Numbered from the stretch's first letter, positions 15,422-27,200 are shown. The stretch: 64,000 nt of DNA from Mycobacterium sp. (GCA_011620645.1 WOYS01000015.1:1-64000); one strand, 5' to 3'. The notes: generated from the letters alone by a model not told the origin. Made by a program: numbers and translations.

Positions 15422-16407
15422 ACGCCTTGGCTATTAGCCTGCAAACCTATTTCACGACCTTCGCCCACACCCAGCGTGACCTGTCGGTCAACACCATCGC
15501 CTCCTACCGAGACACCTGGCGGATGCTGCTGAAGTACCTGACCGCGACGCTCGGGGTTCCCGCCGACGCGCTCGACTTCGACGCCGTCACCGCGGCAAAC
15601 GTCACCGGGTTCCTCGACCACCTCGAACAAGGACGTGGCAACAGCACCAGAACCCGCAACGCCCGACTCACCGCGATCCGCGCCGTGCTCGGCCGGGCCC
15701 TACCCGATCATCCCGAGCGCGCCGCCACCATCACCCAGGTCCTGGCGATCCCACCCAAACGCACGATCAGGCCCGTCATCGAGTTCCTCACCCCCGCAGA
15801 GGTCGACGCATTACTCGCCGCACCGGATTGCACTACCTGGACCGGGCGACGCGACCATGCCCTGCTGGCCATGACCGCGCAGACCGGTCTGCGGATCAGC
15901 GAGATCTGCTCACTGACCCACGACGACATTCACCTCGGCACCGGCCCCCATATCGCCTGCACCGGCAAAGGGCGTCGCCAACGCATCACCCCGCTGACCA
16001 GAGCCACCGTCAGCACCATGACCACCTACCTCGCCGAACGGATGACCCGGCCAGGCTCTGCGCTGTTCTGCGGCCCTCACGGACAACCCTTGTCACGTGA
16101 CGCAATCGAACATCGCCTCGCCAAGCACCTTGCTACTGCGGCGACCACCTATCCCAGCCTCACCACCAAGCACGTCACGATGCACACCCTGCGCCACACC
16201 GCGGCGATGAACCTTCTCACCGCCGGAGTCGACGTCTCCGTCATCGCGCTGTGGCTCGGGCACGCCGACACCCACAGCACCGACGCCTACCTCCACGCCG
16301 ACATGGGCATCAAGCAAGCCGCCATCGACCGGACCAGGCCACCCGACACCAAACCAGGGACCTACCAGCCCGAACCCGACATCCTGGCCTGGCTCACCTC
16401 GCTTTGA
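15418..16407 (+). CDS. Tyrosine recombinase, RitC position, outer RIT
   Basis: A 329-residue tyrosine recombinase, intact. Catalytic motifs are TGLRISEICSLTHDDI (Arg I), TGKGRRQRITPL (Lys), MHTLRHTAAMNLLTAG (HxxR) and WLGHADTHSTDAYLHAD (His and Tyr). ATG 15418 overlaps the stop of the broken ritB. Translation by coupling to ritB would be upset by the inner element unless a promoter lies in the inner element's right end. It lies directly before the right terminal repeat. Confidence 0.88.
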   Translation: MNALAISLQTYFTTFAHTQRDLSVNTIASYRDTWRMLLKYLTATLGVPADALDFDAVTAANVTGFLDHLEQGRGNSTRTRNARLTAIRAVLGRALPDHPERAATITQVLAIPPKRTIRPVIEFLTPAEVDALLAAPDCTTWTGRRDHALLAMTAQTGLRISEICSLTHDDIHLGTGPHIACTGKGRRQRITPLTRATVSTMTTYLAERMTRPGSALFCGPHGQPLSRDAIEHRLAKHLATAATTYPSLTTKHVTMHTLRHTAAMNLLTAGVDVSVIALWLGHADTHSTDAYLHADMGIKQAAIDRTRPPDTKPGTYQPEPDILAWLTSL

Positions 16408-16445
16408 CTATGCCGACCGAACAACCCCAAAAGCGCTATCGAAGT

Positions 16446-16494
16446 ACACCATTACTGAAGTGATCGGCATATTTCGAGGGTCGGCATAAGACAT
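16446..16494 (-). repeat. Right terminal inverted repeat of outer RIT (49 bp)
   Basis: It is the perfect inverted copy of 9542-9590. The inner motif GACTATGCCGACC at about 16406 mirrors GGTCGGCATAGTC near the left end. Confidence 0.95.
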
Positions 16495-16521
16495 GAAATG
16501 CCGACGTCGGCATTTCATGTC
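16490..16521. repeat. 32-bp perfect palindrome at the ritC-side end
   Basis: The bases read as a perfect palindrome: GACATGAAATGCCGAC followed by its reverse complement. It overlaps the end of the right terminal repeat by five bases and holds two head-to-head copies of the ATGCCGA core. The left end lacks it. The inner RIT has a comparable extension only at its ritC side, so the asymmetry is likely a functional property of the element end. Confidence 0.92.
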
Positions 16522-16952
16522 CGCCACGAGCAGCCTGTTGGGGGCCGGTACCGCGAACTGGCGGTCCACCAGATCCGGGGCGCGGCCGGCTGCCGGGTCG
16601 ACGATGGTGGTGCGGACCTTCTTGCGCCGCCGCACCCCTTCCCACCCGTTGGCAGCCATCAGTCGTTCCACGGTGCAACGGGCCACCTCAATGCCCTGCC
16701 GTTGCAGATGAGCCCACATCTTGGTGGCCCCGTACAACGATTCTGGCTTGCGCCGGCCTGCTCGTCGGGTTCGTAGAAGCTGGCCAGTATCTCCACGATC
16801 ACCACGTCCCACAACGCCCGGTTCGACGGTGGCCGGGACAGCCAGGCGTAGAACGTCCTCGGGGCGATCTGACATCCGTGCTCGGAGAGCACGCGGCAGA
16901 TCGGAACGACCCCGAACCGAGCGCGATGCTCGGCGATGAACGCACAGATCAA
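16522..16952 (-). pseudogene. IS3 OrfB transposase, N-terminal part, frameshifted
   Basis: The minus strand encodes the start of OrfB: ICAFIAEHRARFGVVPIC, TFYAWLSRPPSNRALWD and ILASFYEPDEQ. The frame then changes at about 16752-16764, apparently by loss of one G. In the next frame it continues RRKPESLYGATKMWAHLQRQ, TVERLMAANGWEGVRRRKK and PNRLLVAD, up to the RIT junction. The final Asp is the first residue of the DDE triad. Confidence 0.85.
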
Positions 16953-17146
16953 CGGTGTCGCGGGTCGCTCTCCCGCGCGAAGAAACTTGTTGCCGCCTTG
17001 AGTATTTCGATGGTTTGCTCAAGCTCACGGTTCTTGCTTTTGAGTTCACGCAATTCTCGCGCGGTATCGGTAGGGATCCCATCACGCTGGCCGGCGTCCA
17101 CCCGAGCCTGAGCCACCCAGCGGCGTAGCGTCTCGGTGAGGTTTTC
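16949..17146 (-). pseudogene. IS3 OrfA remnant
   Basis: The minus strand encodes ENLTETLRRWVAQARVD, then ARELRELKSKNRELEQTIE and ILKAATSFFARESDPR, the second half of an IS3 OrfA with its leucine-zipper region. The stop overlaps the start of orfB, as usual for IS3, where OrfAB is made by -1 frameshifting. The N-terminal helix-turn-helix is missing because the frame ends at an in-frame TGA (17147-17149). Confidence 0.8.
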
Positions 17147-17149
17147 TCA

Positions 17150-17282
17150 CTTGGGGCGTGTGAGGTTTATGTGACTGGAGTTTCCGGCGTGTCGTGAGAG
17201 CAGGACGTGGGGCCCCGCTCAAGGATCGGTTTCGACCAAGAAAGCCGTTCTGCCGCAAGAGGACCCCACGTGTTCACTTATC
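17150..17282 (+). other. Possible scar of another insertion sequence end
   Basis: This stretch joins the decayed IS3 to core DNA. It contains ACGTGGGGCC and, 60 bases later, GGACCCCACGTG, a near inverted pair, followed by a GTG that could start the codons for Val-Phe-Thr-Tyr-Leu. This looks like the upstream end of a transposase gene cut off after a few codons, but the evidence is thin. Confidence 0.3.
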
Positions 17283-18095
17283 TCAGGTGTTGACGGCGGG
17301 CTCCTCGCAATGTGAGCGCCGGTGCACGCGGATCTCGTAGATCAGTCCGGCCAGGCCGACACTCGCAGTGCACGCCGACACCAGGAACATCAGTGGGCTG
17401 ACATTGCCAGTGAGGGCATCGCCCAGGATCACCACCGCCGCGGTACCGGGAATCACACCGGCCAGCGTCGCCAGGCTGTAGGGGAGCAACCGCACAGCCG
17501 AGGCGCCTGCCGCATAGTTGAGGACCGCGAACGGCACTGCCGGGATCATCCGCATCGAGAGCACCGTCACCCATCCGCGCTCGCGAAGCCGGCCGTCCAG
17601 TGACTCGACCCGGGGGTGCAGGGTCAGCCGGCTGAGCTGCCATCCGGCTGCCCGCACCAGCACCACGGCCAGCACCGCGCTGAGCGTGCTGGCCGCGACC
17701 GCGATGACCACGCCGACCAGCGGGCCGAACAGCAGGCCTGCGGCGAGCGTGAACGCGGTCCTGGGAAACGGGAAGACCGTCATCACGGTGTGGGCCGCGA
17801 AGAAGACGAGCGGGAACCACGGACCCGCGGCCGTCGCCCACTCCCGAAGCTGTATCGCACTCGGTAAGGGGACCAGTAGCGCGATTGCGACGAGAATCAC
17901 AATTGTCGCGGCGATGCCCACGACGCGACGGCGAGGCAGTTGGGTGGCCGTCGACGTCACTGCGGCCCAGACCGCGCGCAACGTGGTGACGACGGATTTC
18001 ACGTCTGCCAACCCTACGTGTCGCGGGAACGTGCTGCCGATGACGCTACTGCTCAGTAGCTTTTGCCCGCCGTACGCTGCCGTGCTGCCGATCAT
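17283..18095 (-). CDS. TVP38/TMEM64 (SNARE-assoc/DedA-like) membrane protein
   Basis: A polytopic membrane protein of up to 270 residues. Hydrophobic segments include VVGIAATIVILVAIALLVPL, WFPLVFFAAHTVMTVF and SLATLAGVIPGTAAVVI. The VFPFPRTAFTLAAGLLFGP block and the RMIPAVPFAVLNYAAGAS block are the two re-entrant signature motifs of the SNARE-associated/TVP38 family. From memory, a homologue (Rv1491c) sits next to mutA in M. tuberculosis. The family is linked to membrane lipid or undecaprenyl-phosphate traffic, but the role here is not known. The start is uncertain: ATG 18095, or TTG 18011 or GTG 18002, which would drop a poorly hydrophobic leader. It is divergent from mutA. Confidence 0.82.
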   Translation of the reverse strand: MIGSTAAYGGQKLLSSSVIGSTFPRHVGLADVKSVVTTLRAVWAAVTSTATQLPRRRVVGIAATIVILVAIALLVPLPSAIQLREWATAAGPWFPLVFFAAHTVMTVFPFPRTAFTLAAGLLFGPLVGVVIAVAASTLSAVLAVVLVRAAGWQLSRLTLHPRVESLDGRLRERGWVTVLSMRMIPAVPFAVLNYAAGASAVRLLPYSLATLAGVIPGTAAVVILGDALTGNVSPLMFLVSACTASVGLAGLIYEIRVHRRSHCEEPAVNT

Positions 18096-18180
18096 TTAGC
18101 CTCAGGTGTAAGAGGCCAGTCAGGCTGGCTAATCTCACTAGGTCAGATAGCCCGTAAAGGCCGCAACCCAGGAGTCGCGA

Positions 18181-20010
18181 GTGTCTTCGAGCGTCATTGA
18201 ATCGGATCGCGAGCGCTGGCGCTCCGGTGTGGCCGGCGTGCTGGCGAAGAGCCTGCGGCGTGACGCCGCGGATCTGCCCGCCGAGCCCGAACGTCTGCTC
18301 GACACACCGACCTATGAAGGCTTCCCGGTGCGGCCGCTGTACACCGCGCTCGACGGTGTGCCGGAATCGCCGCTGCCCGGGCAATGGCCGTTCGTGCGTG
18401 GGGGTGACGCCCGCCGCGATGTGCTGGCCGGGTGGAAGGTCGCCGAGCAGTTCCCGGCGACCGCGTCCGGTGCATCCGAAGCCAATGGAGCGCTACTGCT
18501 GGCGCTGACCGAGGGCACCAGTGCGCTGGTCCTGCGTGTCGGTGGCGATTCGGGGGTGGTCGCGGCCGATCTGGACCGACTGCTCGACGGTGTCTTTCTC
18601 GATCTCGTGCCGGTGATACTCGACGCCGGCGCCGACCTCGCCGCCGCCGCCGACGCGCTACTGCCCAAGGTGGCCGGCTTCGATGACGAGGAGCGCGCGC
18701 GGCTGTCGCTGGATCTGGGTGCCGATCCACTCACCGCGCCGTTGAGCGGACACGCCGCAGCCGGGCTCGCCGATGTCACCGCGATCGCCGCACGAACGGC
18801 CGGTCAGCGCGGGGTGCGGACCATCACCGTCGACGGCCCCGCGCTGCATAACCGCGGCGCGAGTGCGTCCTGGGAGTTGGCCGGTGCGATCGCGGCAGGA
18901 GTGAGCTACCTGCGCCTGCTCAACGCACGCGGACTGACGGTTTCCGACGCACTGAGCCAGATCAGTTTCCGGTTCGCCGCCGATGACGACCAGTTCATGG
19001 CCATCGCGAAACTGCGTGCCGCCCGCCGGCTGTGGGCACGGGTGGCCGAGGTCGCCGGTGACAGTGCAGCCGGTGCTGCCACCGTGCACGCGGTGTCGTC
19101 GGCGCCGATGATGAGCCAGCGCGACCCCTGGGTGAACATGCTGCGCACCACGCTGGCGGCGTTCGCGGCCGGCGTCGGTGGCGCCGACACCGTGTTGGTG
19201 CAACCCTTCGATTCCGCGATCCCCGGCGGATTGCCCGGCACCGCAACCAGTTTCACTCGCCGGATGGCACGCAACACCCAGCTGTTGCTGATGGAGGAGT
19301 CCCATCTCGGGCGGGTGCTCGACCCGTCGGCCGGGTCGTGGTTCGTCGAGGACCTGACCTCGCAGCTGGCACAGCAGGCCTGGGCGCACTTCCAGGACCT
19401 CGAGTCGCGCGGTGGATTCGTCGAGTCCCGTGAGTACCTGGCCGAGCAGATTGCGCAGGTGAGCGATCAGCGGGCCGATGACATCGCACACCGCAAGACG
19501 CCCGTCACCGGGATCAACGAGTTCCCCAATCTGGCCGAGAAGCCGCTCCCGCAGACCACTGCCGAAAACGCGATACAGCGCTACGCGGCGGGCTTCGAGG
19601 CGCTGCGGGACCGCTCGGATGCCTATCTGGCCGAGCACGGGAAGCGGCCCGAAGCGGTGCTGCTGCCGTTGGGCCCGCTCGCCGAGCACAACATCCGGAC
19701 CACGTTCGCCGCGAATCTGCTGGCCTCCGGCGGCATCGAGACCGTCAACCCCGGCACGGTCGACGCGACCGGCGTGGCGGCGGCCGTCGGTGGCCATCGG
19801 GCGGTGGTGATCTGCGGTACCGACGCCCGTTACGGCACCGAGGCGCAGGCCGTTGTCGCAGCCGTTCGCGCGGCGGGTGATTCGCACATCTACCTCGCCG
19901 GACCGGAGAAGGCCATCGGGGACGCGACTGCGCGCCCCGACGAATACCTGACCGCGAAGATCAACGCCATCGAGGCGCTGGCGACCCTGCTCACCCTTTT
20001 GGGGGCCTGA
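18181..20010 (+). CDS. mutA: Methylmalonyl-CoA mutase small subunit
   Basis: A 609-residue small (beta) subunit of methylmalonyl-CoA mutase, starting at GTG 18181. It carries the mutase TIM-barrel sequence ([51 protein letters not shown]) and a degenerate C-terminal domain that lacks the cobalamin-binding DxHxxG. This is normal for MutA, which supports the catalytic MutB. The enzyme interconverts succinyl-CoA and methylmalonyl-CoA, joining propionate catabolism to the supply of methylmalonyl units for methyl-branched lipids. mutB starts one base after its stop, so the two are co-translated. Confidence 0.95.
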   Translation: MSSSVIESDRERWRSGVAGVLAKSLRRDAADLPAEPERLLDTPTYEGFPVRPLYTALDGVPESPLPGQWPFVRGGDARRDVLAGWKVAEQFPATASGASEANGALLLALTEGTSALVLRVGGDSGVVAADLDRLLDGVFLDLVPVILDAGADLAAAADALLPKVAGFDDEERARLSLDLGADPLTAPLSGHAAAGLADVTAIAARTAGQRGVRTITVDGPALHNRGASASWELAGAIAAGVSYLRLLNARGLTVSDALSQISFRFAADDDQFMAIAKLRAARRLWARVAEVAGDSAAGAATVHAVSSAPMMSQRDPWVNMLRTTLAAFAAGVGGADTVLVQPFDSAIPGGLPGTATSFTRRMARNTQLLLMEESHLGRVLDPSAGSWFVEDLTSQLAQQAWAHFQDLESRGGFVESREYLAEQIAQVSDQRADDIAHRKTPVTGINEFPNLAEKPLPQTTAENAIQRYAAGFEALRDRSDAYLAEHGKRPEAVLLPLGPLAEHNIRTTFAANLLASGGIETVNPGTVDATGVAAAVGGHRAVVICGTDARYGTEAQAVVAAVRAAGDSHIYLAGPEKAIGDATARPDEYLTAKINAIEALATLLTLLGA

Positions 20011-20011
20011 T

Positions 20012-22261
<2,250 letters not shown>

Positions 22262-23257
22262 ATGACGCAGACCGTCAGTGACCTCGCCGCGGCCATTCGC
22301 GGCGGCGAGCGCGCCGCGTTGGCGCGGGCGATCACCCTGGTTGAGTCGACCAGGACTGACCATCGGGAGCGTGCGCAGCGGCTGCTGCTGGAGCTGATGC
22401 CCGACGCAGGCCGGGCCCTGCACGTCGGTATCACCGGGGTGCCGGGGGTGGGCAAGTCGACCACCATCGAGGCGCTGGGTATGCACCTCATTGAGCGCGG
22501 GCACCGCGTCGCTGTGCTGGCCGTCGATCCGTCGTCCACCCGCACCGGGGGATCCATCCTCGGTGACAAGACGCGGATGGCGCGACTGGCTGTACACCCG
22601 GATGCGTATATCCGGCCGTCGCCGACATCGGGCACCCTGGGCGGCGTTGCCCGCGCAACCCGGGAGACGATCGTGTTGCTGGAGGCGGCCGGGTTCGACG
22701 TCATCCTGGTCGAGACGGTGGGTGTCGGGCAGTCCGAGGTCACGGTCGCCGATATGGTCGACACCTTCGTCTTCCTGACTATGGCCCGCACCGGGGACCA
22801 GTTGCAGGGCATCAAGAAGGGCATCCTGGAACTCGCCGACGTGGTGGTGGTGAACAAGGCCGATGGCGCGCACGCCGTCGAGGCCAAGGCCGCCGCACGC
22901 GAGCTCACCGGTGCGCTGCGGCTGATCTATCCGCATGAAACCCTTTGGCGGCCACCAGTTCTCACAATGAGCGCACTGACCGGTGACGGCCTGTCCGAGC
23001 TGTGGGAGACCGTCCAGAAACATCGCAAGGTGTTGACCGACGCGGGGGAGTTCGATGCGCGAAGGCGCGCCCAGCGGGTCAACTGGACATGGTCGATGGT
23101 CCGCGACACGGTGCTGGACCGGGTGCTCAGCAACCCGGAGGTGAACCGGATCCGCGCTGGGGTGGAACGTCAGGTGCGAGATGGCGAACTCACCCCGGCG
23201 CTGGCGGCGCAGGAGATCCTGGACGCCGCCGCTGGTCCGCAGGACTATTCGACGTGA
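22262..23257 (+). CDS. meaB: MeaB-type G3E GTPase, mutase chaperone
   Basis: A 331-residue P-loop GTPase of the MeaB/ArgK family. Walker A is GVPGVGKSTTIEAL (about 60), followed by AVDPSSTRTGGSILGDKTRM, ILVETVGVGQSE and the guanine-specificity NKADG. These proteins load, protect and reactivate methylmalonyl-CoA mutase. The gene begins directly after the mutB stop. Older annotations call it argK, which is misleading. Confidence 0.95.
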   Translation: MTQTVSDLAAAIRGGERAALARAITLVESTRTDHRERAQRLLLELMPDAGRALHVGITGVPGVGKSTTIEALGMHLIERGHRVAVLAVDPSSTRTGGSILGDKTRMARLAVHPDAYIRPSPTSGTLGGVARATRETIVLLEAAGFDVILVETVGVGQSEVTVADMVDTFVFLTMARTGDQLQGIKKGILELADVVVVNKADGAHAVEAKAAARELTGALRLIYPHETLWRPPVLTMSALTGDGLSELWETVQKHRKVLTDAGEFDARRRAQRVNWTWSMVRDTVLDRVLSNPEVNRIRAGVERQVRDGELTPALAAQEILDAAAGPQDYST

Positions 23258-23596
23258 TTCACGCGGTAGCCGTGTGCGGTTGGGCGCCAACGCCGAACTC
23301 AACCACCGTCGGCGATGCCTTCGCCGAATCAGACTGTGCCCGAACAGAATCGGTCATATCGGTGCAGCCGCAGTCGTACTAGCAACCCTGCAAGGGGACA
23401 CCACACACCCTCTTCGGCAGCCACTTCCTTGTTGGATTTACCTGCCGCGCAACCCAACACGATCCGAAGCCGCTGGGGCTCCTGCTCGCCATCCACCAGG
23501 CCTGCAATGATTCAACGAACTTGCGGCGCAGGACACTGGACGGCCCGGCGTGGCTCGCTCCAAAATTTGCTGGGCCCGCAACGAACGCGTCAGTAG

Positions 23597-23625
23597 GAAC
23601 GCCGCAGGGTATTGCTGCGGCGTTC
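23597..23625. terminator. Perfect 11-bp hairpin after the mut operon
   Basis: GAACGCCGCAG is followed by a 7-base loop and the exact reverse complement. The stem is very GC-rich. There is no following T-run and it lies 340 bases past meaB, so termination is only one reading; mycobacterial terminators often lack U-tracts. Confidence 0.4.
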
Positions 23626-23908
23626 GCCTATGCCTGGCGGCCGGTGTCGGCAGGATCCAAGTGGCGGATGTCACTACTTGACATCGCCAGGTTTTTTGAA
23701 CAGCGTGCGATGGCCGTTTTCGTTACCCCACAATAAGTTGCCGGTGGTCTCGACCTGATCGGATTGTGATACCGGGAGCGAGGGCGGGGTGTTGCATTGG
23801 TGGCGCGAGTGGGACTCATATTTCTGCTGCTAGATTCTTATAAATGGGGGTACCCGGCAGTAGGCGAACACTTGTTCCGGTGGGTCGAACGAGGGTGTGC
23901 CCCACTAA

Positions 23909-23938
23909 TTTACGTTAGCTTCAGTTATTAGCTATAGT
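23909..23938 (+). promoter_or_regulatory. Candidate sigma-A-like promoter in AT-rich leader
   Basis: A TTTACG (23909-23914) and a TATAGT (23933-23938) are spaced by 18 bases inside the AT-rich tract. Each is close to the vegetative consensus. The transcript would have a leader of about 300 bases before the PKS. Match by eye only. Confidence 0.35.
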
Positions 23939-24255
23939 CCGACGTGGCTAATGTTTACCCCAACTACGTGACGCACGACACATTTACCGAGACGTCAATT
24001 TTTAGGCCTATGCGCAGGTAGCGGGCATGTCCGCAGTAGCTAGGCGATCTGATACTGCTCGTGGAGCCCGTGCATCGCGGCGTTCGAGACTGTACGGTGC
24101 TCAGAGGATTTGCTCAGTTGTTAACGTCGTCGTCAACGAAGACGATCACGCCACCGACTCACCGACGAGTTTTGGCATTGGAGCGGAGAAAGTATCTGGG
24201 CAGCGCAGTGTGGCGCACCTGAGTCCACGAGCCGTATCTGCTGGCTCGCTCGTCT

Positions 24256-27200
24256 TTGGAAGTAGCTGTCCCGAAAGAGGTTGGAAGCAAGTTGGTTGAG
24301 ACAGCTGTCACAGCGGTCGCCGTCATCGGTATGGCCGTTCGGTTGCCTGGCGGAATCGACTCACCTGAGCAGATGTGGCAGGCACTGCTCCGCGGCGATG
24401 ATTACGTCACCACGGTTCCGCTCGAACGCTGGGACGCCGAGGAGAACTACGACCCCGAGGTCGGTGTCCCCGGCCGCTCGGTGTCCAAGTGGGGCGCCTT
24501 CCTCGATGACGTGGCGGGCTTCGACGCCGATTTCTTCGGCATCGGCGACCGCGAAGCGACCGCAGCTGATCCGCAGCACCGCCTTCTCCTGGAAACTGCC
24601 TGGGAGGCAGTAGAGCACGCTGGCATCGATCCCGCCACCCTGGACGGATCGATGACAGGCGTCTTCATGGGCCTGACGACCAACGACTATCAGCTGATCG
24701 CTGCCGATGCGCATGCCATCGAGGGGCCCTACGGCCTGACGCACAACAACTACAGCATGGCGTCCGGGCGCATCGCCTTCCACCTGGGACTGCGGGGCCC
24801 GGCGTTCACCGTCGACTCCGCCTGCTCGTCGGGCCTGCTGGCGATGCACATGGCCACCCGCAGCCTGCACCTGGGCGAGAGCGACATGGTGCTCGCCGGG
24901 GGCGCCCACATCATCCTGGATCCGCGCAAGTACGCCTCGGCGTCCGCGCAGGGCATGCTCTCCGGTACCGGCCGCTGCCACGCCTTCGACGTGAATGCGG
25001 ACGGTTTCGTGTTCGCCGAGGCCAGCGCCGTCCTGCTGCTCAAGCGGCTCGACGACGCCGAGCGTGACGGCGACCGAATCCTTGCCGTCGTCCGCGGGAC
25101 AGCCGCCAACCAGGACGGTCACACCGTCAACATCCTGACGCCGTCCAACGAGTCCCAGGTGGCCGTGTACCGGACGGCATTGGCTTCCGGCGCCATCGAT
25201 CCGGGCACGGTGGGCTACGTCGAGGCGCACGGCACCGGCACGCCGGTCGGCGATCCGATCGAGTTCAAGAGTCTCGCCGACGTCTACGGCGGCACCGGAC
25301 CGATCGCGATCGGTTCTTCGAAGACCAACTTCGGCCACAGTCAGTCGGCATCGGGTGTGGTGGGCGTGATCAAGAGCGTGCTGGCGCTGCAGCACGGCGT
25401 CATTCCGCCCAACCTGCACTTCACCCGGATGCCCGAGGAGATGGAACGTCTCGGCACCGAGTTCTTCGTCCCCACCGACACCATCCCGTTCCCGGACAAG
25501 GGTGATCGTCCGCGCCGTGCAGCGGTGTCGGCATACGGAATCTCCGGTTCCAACGCGCACGCGGTACTGGAGCAGGCCCCGCAGGCCAACGACGTCTCGG
25601 TCAAGCCCGCCGAGGGCGAGCAGAGACCTCTGCTCTTCGCGCTGTCGTCGACTTCGGCCGACGAACTGCGGCGCACTGCCGGCCGACTGGCCGCCTGGGT
25701 TGCCGACCACCCCGACGTCGATCTGCACGACCTTGGCTACACGCTGGCCCGCAGGCGGTCACACCGTTCGGTGCGCACGACGGTGGTGGCCGATTCCACC
25801 GAGTCACTGCTCTCGGCCCTGCGTGAGGTCGCCGACGGTGGCGCGCCGTATGAGCCCGCCGTGTCCGCCGATGACCGGGGCCCGGTGTGGGTGTTCTCCG
25901 GGCAGGGCTCACAGTGGGCGGGGATGGGTGCCGGGCTGTTGGCCTCCCAGCCGGTCTTCGCGGCGACCGTCGCCGAATTGGAGCCGTTGATCGCCGACGA
26001 GTCCGGCTTCTCGGTCACCGAGGCGATGTCGGCACCGGAGACGGTCACGAGCATCAGCAAGGTGCAGCCGACCGTTTTCGCAGTGCAGGTGGCTCTGGCG
26101 GCCACGCTGAAGGCCTACGGGGTGGTTCCCGGTGCGGTGATCGGTCACTCGATGGGCGAGATCGCTGCCGCGGTCGCCGCCGATGTGCTGACCCTGGAGG
26201 ACGCGGTCAAGGTCATCTGCCGCCGATCAGAGCTGATGGGCCGGGTAGCCGGGACCGGCGCGATGGCCTCGGTCGAGATGCCCGCGAAGCAGGTGCTCTC
26301 CGAACTGCAGGCCCGCGGCGTCAACGATGTGGTACTGGCCGTGGTGGCCTCGCCGACCTCGACCGTCGTCGGTGGCACCAAGGAGTCGGTCCGCGAGTTG
26401 GTGACCGACTGGGAGCGGCGCGGGATCATGGCGCGCGAGGTTGCCGTCGACGTCGCCTCGCACACCCCGCAGGTCGACCCGATCCTCGACGACCTGGCAG
26501 ATGCTCTCGCCGATCTGGATCCAGGTGAAGCGAGCGTCCCGTACTACTCGGCGACCATGTACGACCCGCGCGACCTGGTGGACTGGGATGCCGATTATTG
26601 GGTCGACAACCTGCGCCACACCGTCCGGTTCGCCGCCGCCGTGCAGGCTGCGCTGGAGGACGGCTACCGGGTGTTCACCGAGCTGTCCCCGCACCCGCTG
26701 CTGACGCACGCCGTGGACCAGACGGCCCGCTCGCTGGGCATCACCCTCGCCGCGCTGGCCAGTGTGCGCCGCGAACAGGAACTCCCGTTCGGGTTGCTCG
26801 CCGTCGTCGCCGAGCTGCACAATGCGGGGGCCAAGGTCGACTTCTCGGTGCTCTACCCGGCCGGTCGCCTGGTCGACGCACCGCTGCCGACCTGGACCCG
26901 GCGCCCGCTGATGCTGACCCGCGACCCGAACGAGCTGCCGCCCGGGGGCTCCATGCTCGCAGTACACCCGCTGCTCGGCGCGCACGTACGGCTGCCAGAG
27001 GAGCCCGAGCGGCATGCCTGGCAGGCCGACGTGGGCACCACCGCACAGCCGTGGCTGGGGGACCACCAGGTGCACAGCGTGGCCGCGCTGCCCGGCGCGG
27101 CCTACTGCGAGATGGCGCTGGCGGCCGCGAAGACGGTGCTCGGCGACGCCGCAGAGGTGCACGACATCAGCTTCGACGAGATGCTGCTGCTCGAAGGAGG

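Larger units (their letters stand above)
9547..16516 (+). mobile_element. Outer RIT (recombinase-in-trio) element
   Basis: A transposon-like unit with three overlapping tyrosine recombinase genes in one direction (9682, 10917, 15418), bounded by perfect 49-bp inverted repeats (9542-9590 and 16446-16494). ATGTC is found at both junctions (9542-9546 and 16517-16521), compatible with a 5-bp crossover or duplicated target. It is inserted in IS3 orfB right after the codon of the first catalytic Asp. RIT elements are defined by exactly this set of three tandem recombinases and inverted ends. The middle gene is interrupted by a second RIT element, so the original unit was about 3.4 kb. Exact ends are inferred from comparing the two halves of orfB. 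Confidence 0.88.
8986..17149 (-). mobile_element. IS3-family element, interrupted and decayed
   Basis: The two parts of an IS3-type insertion sequence flank the RIT nest. The orfB-proximal end is TGAATCGCCCCGGG at 8986, matching the TGAACCGCCCCGG type of end known from IS6110-like IS3 elements. The orfB 3' part lies at 9016-9541, the 5' part at 16522-16952, and an orfA remnant at 16949-17146. The orfA-side end is missing: an in-frame stop at 17147-17149 marks a junction. Besides the RIT insertion, orfB carries a one-base frameshift. The element is inactive and serves as the receptor of the outer RIT element. Confidence 0.8.
23258..24255. other. 1-kb gene-poor region upstream of the PKS cluster
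   Basis: I see no convincing gene in about 1 kb. The first part is GC-rich, with open frames lacking good start sites or known motifs; a decayed gene is possible. It contains a strong hairpin at 23597-23625. From about 23820 to 24010 the composition becomes unusually AT-rich for this genome, which suggests a promoter/regulatory zone and possibly a binding region for an AT-preferring nucleoid protein such as Lsr2. Confidence 0.6.

Noticed and set aside
9542..16521. CRISPR array or integron cassette array suggested by repeats and several integrases
   Set aside because: The repeats are paired inverted ends and not spaced direct repeats. The recombinases come in two RIT trios and no attC-like cassettes are present.
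18096..18180. Cobalamin riboswitch before mutA
   Set aside because: The gap is only 85 bases and I see no B12-box; the operon for a B12-dependent enzyme need not carry one.
23258..23900. Gene downstream of meaB
   Set aside because: Several frames are open, but none has a good ribosome site, consistent codon bias or a known motif.
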